This document shows positions 1 to 8,360 of a DNA stretch of 43,527 nt, in pieces (within the stretch, counting starts at the first letter, position 1; every line of letters starts with the position of its first letter). Source of the stretch: CAKRJP01 sp963634745 (GTDB taxonomy: Bacteria > Bacillota > Clostridia > Lachnospirales > Lachnospiraceae); assembly GCA_963634745.1 (NCBI GenBank), contig CAVHCX010000025.1, forward strand, positions 1 to 43,527, written 5' to 3'. Under the pieces are notes generated by a model that did no database searches, was not told where the DNA came from, and saw only the letters and a program-made list of their open reading frames with translations. Both the position numbers and the translations under genes were made by a program.

Positions 1-525
1 AGCTCCTGACGGAAACTCCGCTATCGTCTTTGCAGCAGATCCCACCCCTGCAGTACTCCCTTTCCATCCTACATTTAAAAAATCATCAGCAACTTCCTTA
101 TTCAGCGGAACTTAGGGATTTTTTGCCACGGTAGTCCTCTACCGTCAAGGGCGACAGCGCATTTTCTCATCTTTAGCAAGTGGGCGGAGTGTTTGTTGCT
201 ACAAGGGGTTTCCTGCTATGTTGCAAAAAACGTTGCACAGCTTCCTCTCTCCCATCTATAGCATGTGGACAGAAGTTGGATGCTGTAAGGGCCATGCTAT
301 ATTGCAAAAAACTTTGCGAGGCTTCCGTAGGGAGCTGCAGGCTGGCTGCGGAGGGTTTCGCATCTGTGCCCGAAGGGCCGAGGGGCCTTTTAGGCCCCTC
401 GTGAGCGCATAGCGCGAGTTTGCGAAAGCCTTCGCGGATAAGCCGCCTGCAGCGAGTAGGAAACGTAGCATGTTTTTGGCAATATAGCATGGCCCTTACA
501 GCCCACCAAGCTCCTGCCCAGCATG
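1..525. repeat. Composite repeat, copy 1 (left-truncated by window edge)
   Basis: Positions 1-525 are nearly identical to 6616-7136, with offset 6615 falling to 6614 after a one-base indel near 77, so the element starts outside the window. Similarity ends after the shared word gcccagcatg, following a 3-nt indel. The right-hand module (286-498) is palindromic: the arm taagggccatgctatattgc at 286 pairs with its complement ending at 498. Inside it is the hairpin GAGGGGCC-tttta-GGCCCCTC at 380-400. Short open frames of 64-105 codons in the element appear at the same relative places in both copies but look like by-products of the repeat. I see no protein family in them. The function is unknown; a dispersed structured repeat is the likely class. 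Confidence 0.85.
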
Positions 526-537
526 CGAGTCATCTAA

Positions 538-1295
538 TCAATCTGTCAAAAGCAGAAACCACTCAGAACTTGACGATTCATCAGACATCTGAACAATTGA
601 CGTTCCATCATCGGCATTATTATTCGTCACTCCCAAATACAATCCGCTCCATCTGTTCTGTATCTTATATGTTCCATCAGATGTGGCAGTAACGATTGAT
701 TGCTTCCGCTTGGATACAACATTCCATAACTTACTTCATTTCCAACCTGTACCCATTCCGGGTAAATATTCTCATCAGCAAGCTCTGTCATTATATATTT
801 TGTATAATCATATACATACTTTTCCAATTCACTGGCCGATGCATTTTCCCACTCCGATGGGACATCCTGAATCAAGGGATCTGCGAAATGGTCACTATAG
901 TGAAATACAAGCATGATCTTCATGCCTAGCTGACTGGCCCTTTTTGCTGTATATACAAGCCCCTTTGTATCTGCATATCCAAGCATACAATTTGTACCAT
1001 CAGGCTTTGTCCAATAGAAATTCTCAGGTGGTTTTACAAAAACTCTAAGCCTTACAGCATTTACACCCTTTTCTTTTAATAACTCAAGTACATCTTTTGT
1101 ATCTCCGTTATCATCCACCCACTGAACTCCTTGTGATTCTAGCTGTGACAAGAATCCTATATCTGCACCATAAATCATTTCATTTTCTGACAAATCATCA
1201 GCCGCTTGTACAGGATTTGATGGTATTACCAAGGCTAAGCAAAAACAAATCATCATTAAAACAAATAGGCCATATTTTCTACTGCTCCTTGTCAT
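538..1295 (-). pseudogene. Broken secreted GH53 endo-beta-1,4-galactanase with out-of-frame ricin-type tail
   Basis: The start ATG at 1295 follows GGGAGGT with 7-nt spacing, 5 nt after the GH2 stop. It opens with a signal peptide (hydrophobic run, then VQAADD). Next come GH53 hallmarks: the GADIGFL opening, VNAVRLRVFV, MLVFHYSDHFADP, and the acid/base motif WVQVGNEV. The family needs about 330-350 residues, but this frame leaves GH53 sequence after YGMLYPS and stops at 627. A different minus-strand frame (about 724-538) reads cleanly as DGTYKIQNRWSGLYLG and ends EWFLLLTD-stop. That is a ricin-type beta-trefoil (CBM13-like) segment. The simplest reading is a secreted galactanase with a carbohydrate-binding tail that lost about 150 or more residues, including the nucleophile Glu, in an out-of-frame deletion. 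Sequencing error cannot restore the missing domain. It was probably the extracellular step feeding the neighbouring transporter and beta-galactosidase. Confidence 0.85.
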
Positions 1296-1300
1296 CGTTT

Positions 1301-3766
1301 TTACCTCCCGACATTTACGCATACCTCAATTCCATCATCGGTCCACAACTGAAGATGCGCGGGTTCTTTTAAATCTTGATTTTTCCATCTAACCACAGCT
1401 AATGCACTTCCATCAAAAGTTGTTACGGTATCTGAAAAATAATCTTCCTCATTTGATGGATTCGCTGTACCAAATCCCTCTAGCACACCGTTTCCTATAA
1501 CCTTAGCATGAATTTTTTTCTTCTGTATTTCTTGTGGATTACAAATACCATCTTCATCTTCTATCCATACTTTTATGTAGGCTACATCCCGCTCATTCTC
1601 GGTAACACGTTTAGTCTTTAGCCTTTTTACTTGCTTAGCAGTAACAAGTTCATAGGTCCCTATTATTTCTCCCGACTCATATGCCACTGCCTTTAAGGTG
1701 CCCGGCTCATATGGTACTTCATAGGTTGCTGTATAATGAAATCCTTTTCCAGCCGGCTTCTTGCCAAACGATTTACCATTTAAAAATAACTCAACCTCAG
1801 CAGCTGATGAATAAACATCAAGGCTGGCTTTTTCTCCTTCGAATCCTTCCCAAGTCCAGCTGCTGATATTATCCTTAAACATCCATGCGGTTTTGCTGAC
1901 TGTCTGTCCTGTATGTTCCATACGTTCTACCGCAATGTATGGCTGATTTGTCAATCCATATACTATCTCCCTGAAATAACTGATGGGTCTTCGATTTCCA
2001 ATCAAATCAATGTCTCCAATATATCCCAGCCTCTCTGGATAAATGCTTGTAAAATTTTCTTTTCCATCGTAGTGGAAGATTCCTACTCCCGCTTCCCCGA
2101 TATAATCATAACCGGTCCAGGTAAAATCACCAATCACATGTGGATATGTCGTAACCTTGTCCCAAAGGTCTTCAATATCCGCCGGATATGTTTCTGTCCC
2201 AACGACTGTTTTCCCCGGATGCAACTCATGCTCCAGTTCATATCTTCCACTCAAATAATTAAAGCCTGTGATATCACAACTTTGAGCACATTCTTCCAGT
2301 GCCTCTGTAACAAGTGGATGCTTTGCAAAAAATTCGCCCTTTTCTCCGGACATAAGACTCATAAAACTATTGAGAGCATTGCTTCCCCCACCGCTTCCAT
2401 TGCCTTGTGCATCCATTCCAAACTTTTCAATCACTTCTTTCATAATTATTCTGAGTCGTTTTCCGGCACAATTTAAGCCGTTTAAGGCATTTGTAGTAAA
2501 TCTTGTGTCATCCAGTTCATGAAATCTGTTGCACAAAGAACGATTTATCCATGCTCCCTGTTTTGTTCCGGCTTCCTGTATCTCATTTCCCACAGAATAA
2601 ATTACTACCGATGGGTGATTATAATCCTTGTCTACCATATGATCAATCCATGCGCTTGCTTCCTCCTTGAAAATATCAGAAAAATCATAGGTATTTTTCC
2701 CTCGATTCCACATATCCGTCAGCTCATCCATCACAAGCATTCCCAAATGATCGCAAGCGTCAAGCATCGACCTGCTCATAGGATGATGTGAACTTCTTAT
2801 GGCATTAAAGCCTGCCTCTTTTAATCTTTTACAACGGTACCACTCTGCTTCCTTAAATGTCTCCGCTCCTACAACTCCATTATCATGGTGAATGCAAGTT
2901 CCTCTTAAATTTACTGTTTCCCCATTGATCTGAAATCCTTTGATTGGATCAAGGGCCAAAGTTCGGATGCCAACGTCTACTGTATATTCATCGCACAGTT
3001 TATCCCCTAAATAGGTCTTGGCACGGCACTTATATAAATTTGGATGATCTGTCGACCATTTTTGGGGACATTTCACAGGAAGCTGTACTCTTACAGTTTC
3101 AATTCTTTCAGAATAAAATACGACGCTCTGTTTTTCTTCTGCAACTGTTTCTCCCTCAAATATCAGTTCAAACTGGCATCTTGCTTCAATCCCATATTCT
3201 TTCGTATTCTTTAATTTGGCACAAACTTCCACAACTGCTACATCATCACTTAGAGATTTCGTAGTTATTTTCATCTTATCATGCGGAATATAGACCCCTT
3301 CCCCTGTCCATAAATTCACATCACGGTAAATTCCGGAACCTGTATACCATCTGCTATTGGGCTGGTTACTATTATCCACGTCAATTTTTATCAAATTTTC
3401 CTGTCCATAACAAATCCATGGCTTTAAATCTACCAAAAAGCCCATATATCCGTTTCGATTTACCTTGGCAAGAGCTCCATTGATCCAAACTCTTGCCCTT
3501 CCATAAATGCCTTCAAATTCTAACACTACATCCTGGTTTTTCCATTCTTCCGGTGCTAAAAATGACTTTTCATAAGTATAAACGCCCCCTGGATAAAAGC
3601 CACTCTGTGCACCTGCCGGGCAGTCTTTATCCCTTTTTTCACGTATCATTGCATCATGCGGGAGGGTAACACTTATTTTATTGTCTTCACCATAAAAAGC
3701 TCTTAATCTATCATCCTGACTTACCTTTTCAAATGTCCAGCCGTCATTAAATTTTTGACACTGCAT
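1301..3766 (-). CDS. GH2 beta-galactosidase, intracellular
   Basis: An 821-aa glycoside hydrolase family 2 enzyme. The N-terminal jelly-roll sugar-binding domain spans about 1-155 (WYTGSGIYRDV is typical). An Ig-like domain follows to about 275, then the TIM barrel. The expected acid/base Glu395 is in IYSVGNE and the nucleophile Glu525 is in VVGTET. C-terminal beta domains of the DUF4982/Ig type fill 630-821. There is no signal peptide, so it acts in the cytoplasm on imported galactosides. A good ribosome site (AGAGGAAGAG) precedes the ATG. The symporter gene lies 25 bp upstream and the GH53 remnant 5 bp downstream, so the three were co-transcribed. Galacto-oligosaccharides from galactan are the likely substrate. 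Beta-galactosidase is favoured from motifs and context, but GH2 also includes beta-glucuronidases and mannosidases. Confidence 0.85.
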   Translation of the reverse strand: MQCQKFNDGWTFEKVSQDDRLRAFYGEDNKISVTLPHDAMIREKRDKDCPAGAQSGFYPGGVYTYEKSFLAPEEWKNQDVVLEFEGIYGRARVWINGALAKVNRNGYMGFLVDLKPWICYGQENLIKIDVDNSNQPNSRWYTGSGIYRDVNLWTGEGVYIPHDKMKITTKSLSDDVAVVEVCAKLKNTKEYGIEARCQFELIFEGETVAEEKQSVVFYSERIETVRVQLPVKCPQKWSTDHPNLYKCRAKTYLGDKLCDEYTVDVGIRTLALDPIKGFQINGETVNLRGTCIHHDNGVVGAETFKEAEWYRCKRLKEAGFNAIRSSHHPMSRSMLDACDHLGMLVMDELTDMWNRGKNTYDFSDIFKEEASAWIDHMVDKDYNHPSVVIYSVGNEIQEAGTKQGAWINRSLCNRFHELDDTRFTTNALNGLNCAGKRLRIIMKEVIEKFGMDAQGNGSGGGSNALNSFMSLMSGEKGEFFAKHPLVTEALEECAQSCDITGFNYLSGRYELEHELHPGKTVVGTETYPADIEDLWDKVTTYPHVIGDFTWTGYDYIGEAGVGIFHYDGKENFTSIYPERLGYIGDIDLIGNRRPISYFREIVYGLTNQPYIAVERMEHTGQTVSKTAWMFKDNISSWTWEGFEGEKASLDVYSSAAEVELFLNGKSFGKKPAGKGFHYTATYEVPYEPGTLKAVAYESGEIIGTYELVTAKQVKRLKTKRVTENERDVAYIKVWIEDEDGICNPQEIQKKKIHAKVIGNGVLEGFGTANPSNEEDYFSDTVTTFDGSALAVVRWKNQDLKEPAHLQLWTDDGIEVCVNVGR

Positions 3767-3791
3767 ATTCTCTTCCTCTTTCTATCAATTT

Positions 3792-5174
3792 TTATTTCTC
3801 AGCGTCTCTCTCCATATCTATTCTCTTATTTTCTTTTTCTACTGTCATAAATCCTAAAAGAACAGTAATTACTAGGCCAAGAATTGCAGGGATTGTAATA
3901 TACATACCAAAAATCATACGAATTGCCCCGCTCGTCTGGCTTGCTGCTGTTCCGACATATCCGGATGCATTTAAGAGCCAGCCAACTGCTGCTGTTCCTA
4001 TACCACCGCCAACTTTAATTCCAAGTGAGGAGCAACTAAACATCATACCGTCGATATGTACGCCTTTTGTACGATAGGTATATCCACTGATTTCTGCAAT
4101 CAACGCATTTAATGTACCTGTCATTGTTCCGGCAAAAGTTCCTTTTAAAAACATAAAGAGAAGCATCATTGGTAAATTTTTCTGCATTGCAAAAAGGATT
4201 AGGAAAAGTCCCAAAATATCACTAATGACATATCCCCAGAAGTTCACCTTCTGCATACTTCCGGTCTTCTTTACTAACATAGGTGTGAAAATCAATGCAA
4301 TAATGACCGGGAACATCTTCATCATTGAGAACAAGCCCAGTAGTGAGCCATCCCCCAGTACCTGTTGCATAAAGTAAATTGCTGAACCTGTCGTTAAATT
4401 ACTCATAAAATAATATACGATATAGATTGCAACTATTAAGATATAGTATTTATTGCTAAAAAGAAGTTTTAATGATTCTGCAAAACTAATCTTATCATCT
4501 TGTGTTTTTACTTCTGACTCAACCACAGTATTTTCTTCCTCCGGCAGTTCTTTTACACAGAGGCAACTAATGGTATTTACTATCAGACCGATTGTTCCAC
4601 AAATAATCGCAACCATTCTCCATCCGGCAGCGCCACCGCCAAATGACTCAACTCCGTTTGTTACTGCAAATCCCATTACAATATTGGTTGCAACTGCAAA
4701 CATAAAACGAATCGATCCAAGCTGAACACGCTCATTCTTATTCCTTGTAATGAGCGCTGATAATGCTGAGTATGCGATTCCGTTTGCTGTGTAAAATATA
4801 GCATTGAGGGCTGTATAAAAAGCAAAGAAATAGGCATATTGTGCGGTTGTTCCAATCCCGCTTGGGATAGAGAAGAGCAAGATCAAGCACAGGGATACCC
4901 CAATCTGAGCATATAACATCCAGGGTCTTGCTTTTCCAAGCTTTGATTTTGTACGGTCGATTAAGTTACCAAATATAACATCTGAAATTCCATCTAAGAA
5001 TTTAGATAGCAACATCAAGGTTCCGATGATTCCTGTATTTAATCCCATTGTATCGGACAGATACAAAAGGACAAAGCTGGATACCAGTCCATAACTTGTA
5101 TTTGAAGCCAAATCGCCTGCTCCATAGGCTAGCTTTTGATACCATTTCAAATATTTCTTTTCTGTTTCACGCAT
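3792..5174 (-). CDS. GPH-family sugar:cation symporter (MelB/LacS-like MFS)
   Basis: A 460-aa membrane protein with about 12 hydrophobic helices. The N-terminus (KLAYGAGDLASNTSYGL) and the first cytoplasmic loop (DGISDVIFGNLIDRTKSKLGKARPW) are signatures of the glycoside-pentoside-hexuronide:cation symporters (TC 2.A.2). The conserved Asp in the DG.SD segment is the usual cation/sugar site in MelB. The ATG follows AAGGAG. It is the first gene of the minus-strand galactan operon and is divergent from an AraC regulator. It probably imports beta-galactosides or galacto-oligosaccharides for the GH2 enzyme. The exact sugar and coupling ion cannot be read from sequence. It lacks the C-terminal IIA-like domain found in LacS. 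Confidence 0.9.
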   Translation of the reverse strand: MRETEKKYLKWYQKLAYGAGDLASNTSYGLVSSFVLLYLSDTMGLNTGIIGTLMLLSKFLDGISDVIFGNLIDRTKSKLGKARPWMLYAQIGVSLCLILLFSIPSGIGTTAQYAYFFAFYTALNAIFYTANGIAYSALSALITRNKNERVQLGSIRFMFAVATNIVMGFAVTNGVESFGGGAAGWRMVAIICGTIGLIVNTISCLCVKELPEEENTVVESEVKTQDDKISFAESLKLLFSNKYYILIVAIYIVYYFMSNLTTGSAIYFMQQVLGDGSLLGLFSMMKMFPVIIALIFTPMLVKKTGSMQKVNFWGYVISDILGLFLILFAMQKNLPMMLLFMFLKGTFAGTMTGTLNALIAEISGYTYRTKGVHIDGMMFSCSSLGIKVGGGIGTAAVGWLLNASGYVGTAASQTSGAIRMIFGMYITIPAILGLVITVLLGFMTVEKENKRIDMERDAEK

Positions 5175-5219
5175 TAACTTCTAGTCTCCTTCTTCCTCGG
5201 CACAATTATTTTTCATTTT

Positions 5220-5231
5220 ATAAGCGCTTAT
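5220..5231. promoter_or_regulatory. Perfect 12-bp palindrome, cre/LacI-type operator candidate
   Basis: ATAAGCGCTTAT is a perfect palindrome with the central CG of catabolite-responsive and LacI-family operators. It lies 46 bp upstream of the symporter ATG. A candidate minus-strand promoter, TTGTAG (5273-5278), 17 bp, TATTAA (5250-5255), would put the start near 5243 and the palindrome just downstream of it, a usual position for CcpA roadblock repression. No binding protein can be assigned from sequence alone. Confidence 0.55.
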
Positions 5232-5249
5232 CTTTTGTATAATATTACT

Positions 5250-5278
5250 TTAATAAATTCCATCTTATAATACTACAA
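5250..5278 (-). promoter_or_regulatory. Candidate sigma-A promoter of the galactan operon
   Basis: On the minus strand TTGTAG (5273-5278) and TATTAA (5250-5255) are separated by 17 bp. This lies in the divergent region between the symporter and the AraC gene. The boxes are imperfect but the spacing is ideal, and the 12-bp palindrome lies immediately downstream. Confidence 0.4.
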
Positions 5279-5343
5279 CATATATGATAGAATACATTTG
5301 AATTCTTATCATATTCGTGAACAAACCGGAGGTGCTTATCAAC

Positions 5344-6393
5344 ATGGCTTCATCCTATACTGTCAGTAATATTATTGAACAAGATCATTTAAATAGTGGT
5401 ATTAACTCCTATATCAAGATACTGTCACCGATTCAGTTCACGCTCGAAACTTGTTGTCAGTCCGATGATAATGCCTATCTAAATTTCTTGATGACTTCAC
5501 CACGCGAAAATGCTTTTTATCAATTCCAAACCAAAAAGGAAATCCAGGATTTTAATAATCGGCCCCCTCATATCCACGACTTCTATGAATTATTAATTGT
5601 TTTAGATGGAGAAATTCATCAGCGGATAGAACAATCAGACCTTGTATTTCATAGTGGGAACTGTTGCTTAATGAACCATAATATCGTTCATAAGGAAGTA
5701 TTTTCTTCAGATGCAAGGCTTTTATTTATCGGAATGTCGAAAGAACTTGTAAAACAACTGGCTGATGATGAACAGAACGTATACTTTCCGGATATTGAAA
5801 AACCGGGAATTAATCCCATCCTAAAGTTCCTGACAGATAACCTGGACAATCCTGACACAAAAGAATATTTAGATTTTCTTCCCTCTCTTAATAATAAGAA
5901 CTGGCACCATACCCTTCACGCAATCACCGATAATATTTTGCGTGCAATTATGTTTCCAAAACTTGGTTCCACATATGTTATAAAGGGTATGCTTTTAGAA
6001 TTATTTGACTATCTGGCAGATCCTACACATTTCCACTTCACACCGGTACATGTAGAAGCGGACAATGATTTTATATTATTTTCACATATCTGCCATTTGT
6101 TAGAGGACACAGATGGGAGGATCTCTCGATCCGAATTAGAACAGATTTTAAACTATAGCGGCAATTATCTGAATACGATTGTGAAAAAGTATACCAATAA
6201 ATGTCTCTTTGACTATGGCCAAACTTTCTGCATGAAAAAAGCTGCTCTGTTACTAACAGAAACAGCTTCTTCTATTTCAGAAATTATGGAAGAATTACAT
6301 TTTACGAATACGACTCATTTTTATAAATGCTTCAAGGAGTACTATCATATGACTCCAAATCAGTTTAGAATTTCTAACAGGCACAAAAATTGA
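5344..6393 (+). CDS. AraC-family transcriptional regulator
   Basis: About 349 aa when started at ATG 5344, which has a GGAGG 11 nt upstream. A longer GTG start at 5317 has no visible ribosome site. The N-terminal half holds a cupin/AraC-ligand-binding domain (HIHDFYELLIVLDGEIHQRI). The C-terminus is a double helix-turn-helix of the AraC type, ending with the typical second helix and tail (NTTHFYKCFKEYYHMTPNQFR). It is transcribed divergently from the symporter-GH2-GH53 operon, the classical layout for a local sugar-responsive activator. Inducer is unknown; galactose-containing oligosaccharides are the contextual guess. Its stop lies about 26 bp before repeat copy 2, with no terminator of its own visible. 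Confidence 0.9.
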   Translation: MASSYTVSNIIEQDHLNSGINSYIKILSPIQFTLETCCQSDDNAYLNFLMTSPRENAFYQFQTKKEIQDFNNRPPHIHDFYELLIVLDGEIHQRIEQSDLVFHSGNCCLMNHNIVHKEVFSSDARLLFIGMSKELVKQLADDEQNVYFPDIEKPGINPILKFLTDNLDNPDTKEYLDFLPSLNNKNWHHTLHAITDNILRAIMFPKLGSTYVIKGMLLELFDYLADPTHFHFTPVHVEADNDFILFSHICHLLEDTDGRISRSELEQILNYSGNYLNTIVKKYTNKCLFDYGQTFCMKKAALLLTETASSISEIMEELHFTNTTHFYKCFKEYYHMTPNQFRISNRHKN

Positions 6394-6418
6394 GTGCTGT
6401 CGTTGCTGGTAAGTAAGC

Positions 6419-7136
6419 GCTGGGATTTTTTCTTTGTGGGGTGGGGGACCGTACTGCAGGGGTGGGGTCTGCCGCAAAGACACGCTGCGTTTCCTACTCG
6501 CTTTCAGCCGGCTGATTCGCGAGGACTTCCGCCAACTCGCGCTTTGCGCTCACGAGGGGCCTAGAGTCCCCTCGGCCCTTCGGGCACAAGGCGTAAGTCC
6601 TCGCTGCCGGCTGACAGCTCCTGACGGAAACTCCGCTATCGTCTTTGCAGCAGATCCCACCCCTGCAGTACTCCCTTCCCATCCCACATTAAAAAATCAT
6701 CAGCGACTTTCTTATTCAGCGGAACTTAGGGATTTTTCGCCACGGTAGTTCTCTACCGTCAAGGGCGACAGCGCATTTTCTCATCTTTAGCATGTGGGCG
6801 GAGTGTTTGTTGCTACAAGGGGTTTCCTGCTATGTTGCAAAAAACGTTGCACAGCTTCCTCTCTCCCATCTATAGCATGTGGACAGAAGTTGGATGCTGT
6901 AAGGGCCATGCTATATTGCAAAAAACTTTGCGAGGCTTCCGTAGGGAGCTGCAGGCTGGCTGCGGAGGGTTTCGCATCTGTGCCCGAAGGGCCGAGGGGC
7001 CTTTTAGGCCCCTCGTGAGCGCATAGCGCGAGTTTGCGAAAGCCTTCGCGGATAAGCCGCCTGCAGCGAGTAGGAAACGCAGCATGTTTTTTTCAATATA
7101 GCATGGCCCTTACAGCCCACCACTCTGCCCAGCATG
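6419..7136. repeat. Composite repeat, copy 2 (complete)
   Basis: This is the full-length copy of the element truncated at the left window edge. Module A (6452-6670) is palindromic: tactgcaggggtggg at its left end pairs with cccacccctgcagta at its right. Module B (6900-7112) is palindromic through taagggccatgctat and its complement. The reverse complement of the module B core matches the module A core over cctactcgct, actcgcgct-t/a-tgcgctcacgagggg and cggcccttcgggcac, so the modules are diverged inverted copies of each other. A spacer of about 230 bp contains the small hairpin cggtag-ttct-ctaccg. Short possible end repeats are GCTGGG (6419-6424) and CCCAGC (7128-7133). No transposase or credible protein is inside. 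It could be a MITE- or REPIN-like element or a structured RNA; the sequence does not decide. Confidence 0.85.
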
Positions 7137-7147
7137 AAATAGAAAAA

Positions 7148-7711
7148 TCAGTCCCGCTCTCCCACGATTCTGAAGAGTATGGCTGCCAGTACCAGCCCTG
7201 CGACCGTGATCTTCCCATATAGGGTGGCTACAAATGCCAAGATCCTTCCAAGCACCGGCACATGAAAGCTTACTTTTCCTATGAAGCGGTCATAGCTTAC
7301 CGGGCTTAGGTCTTCTTTTTCGTTGGCATCTCCCTTGGTGATGAATTGTCCGGATACGACCTGATTTTTTACCACTCGGTGGGTGATGATGGCCCCGGTA
7401 TCATTTTCTCCGTAAAATGCTATGATGTCATTTGTGGCTATTTCTGCCGCCTGGGCACTTTGTACGTATACCAGGCTTCCGGTCTGGATGGCCGGCTCCA
7501 TACTTCCGCTGACTACATTGTAGACCTGACATCCGAAGAGCCTGGGTATGGTTAGGGGTATGCATAGTAAAATGACCAGGACCAATAGCAGGGTTCCCAG
7601 TATATTACAGAATTTTTTCCCTTTATTTTTTTTTGCTTCTTTCGAGCTTGACGCTTGGGACTTGCTCATATCCTTTTCTTGTTCTTGTCTAGTCTTTGTG
7701 GACTTTTTCAT
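7148..7711 (-). CDS. Signal peptidase I, SipW/ER-type (Ser-His)
   Basis: A 187-aa peptidase S26B protein. A basic, hydrophilic N-terminus (1-33) precedes a membrane helix at about 34-58. The catalytic Ser70 lies in VVSGSMEP. The partner residue is His111 in ITHRVV instead of the Lys of ordinary LepB, which marks the SipW/ER type. A second hydrophobic helix lies near the C-terminus (about 158-182). Box D-like residues GDAN and the later IGKV are present. It probably cleaves Sec signal peptides of a special set of exported proteins; SipW of Bacillus subtilis handles biofilm proteins. Its gene follows TetR by 29 bp at the downstream end of the pilus locus, which hints at a surface-structure role, but pilins themselves are handled by PilD. 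Confidence 0.85.
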   Translation of the reverse strand: MKKSTKTRQEQEKDMSKSQASSSKEAKKNKGKKFCNILGTLLLVLVILLCIPLTIPRLFGCQVYNVVSGSMEPAIQTGSLVYVQSAQAAEIATNDIIAFYGENDTGAIITHRVVKNQVVSGQFITKGDANEKEDLSPVSYDRFIGKVSFHVPVLGRILAFVATLYGKITVAGLVLAAILFRIVGERD

Positions 7712-7740
7712 TTCTTTTTCTTACTTTCCTCACCGTTTTT

Positions 7741-8277
7741 TTAGGAGTTTTTTACGCTGGCAAAGATGGCCTCCGCCACTTCCTCCAGGCTTTCTTTCTT
7801 GCCCCCTTCTTCCCATTTTAGGAAGACATTTAGGAGGGCGCCGCCGTAAAAATAGAGCTCATAGGCCGGGATCTTATAGCTTGGCATGATCCTTTTTTCC
7901 ATATAGTCGTTCATGGCTTCGATCACGATATAATAAAGCTTGGCCTTTACTAATTTCATGATAAATAGGGAGTACTGGTCAAAATAGGCCAGGGCATGGA
8001 TGATGCTTTCCCTGTCATGAAAGTCTCCGACTTTTTTCCGGTTGCAGTCTCTGATATAGCCTGCTACGATCTCATGAAAATAATCGATCAGGGCGTCTTC
8101 CTTGCTTTCGTAATAATGATAGAAGGTCATCCTGGAGACGCCGGCCCGTTTGACGATATCGGAGATTTTGATTTTCTCATATTCTTTTTTGTCCATCAAA
8201 TGAAAAATAGACTCTCCGATGCACATGCGGGTGAAGCGGGTTCTTTTATTGTGTTTTTTGGAAAATAAATTGACCAT
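7741..8277 (-). CDS. TetR/AcrR-family regulator
   Basis: A 178-aa protein with an N-terminal TetR helix-turn-helix: ISDIVKRAGVSRMTFYHYYESKEDAL at about 39-64 is a textbook recognition helix. The C-terminal ligand/dimer domain is of the DhaS/TetR_C_7 kind. AGGGGG about 10 nt upstream of ATG serves as ribosome site. It lies 83 bp downstream of pilT and 29 bp upstream of the signal peptidase, so it may be co-transcribed with either. Target genes and ligand cannot be inferred. The preceding spacer carries degenerate ttagcttctaa-like repeats. Confidence 0.85.
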   Translation of the reverse strand: MVNLFSKKHNKRTRFTRMCIGESIFHLMDKKEYEKIKISDIVKRAGVSRMTFYHYYESKEDALIDYFHEIVAGYIRDCNRKKVGDFHDRESIIHALAYFDQYSLFIMKLVKAKLYYIVIEAMNDYMEKRIMPSYKIPAYELYFYGGALLNVFLKWEEGGKKESLEEVAEAIFASVKNS

Positions 8278-8360
8278 CTAGGCTTCCCCCTTTTGTTTAG
8301 CTACTGATTTAGCTTCTAATTTAACTTCTAAGAATGCTATTTTTTTTATGAGGCAAAAGA

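Noticed and set aside
173..490. Open frames of 64-105 codons on both strands in repeat copy 1, repeated at 6794-7085
   Set aside because: They overlap each other on both strands, lack ribosome sites, have no recognisable family and follow from the GC-rich palindromic repeat.
627..1322. Reading this as an intact 231-aa secreted enzyme
   Set aside because: GH53 enzymes need about 330 or more residues and the second half is absent; a ricin-type tail survives in another frame.
6434..6748. A 104-codon frame at the left of repeat copy 2
   Set aside because: It crosses module A's hairpin arms and has no credible protein features; better explained by the repeat.
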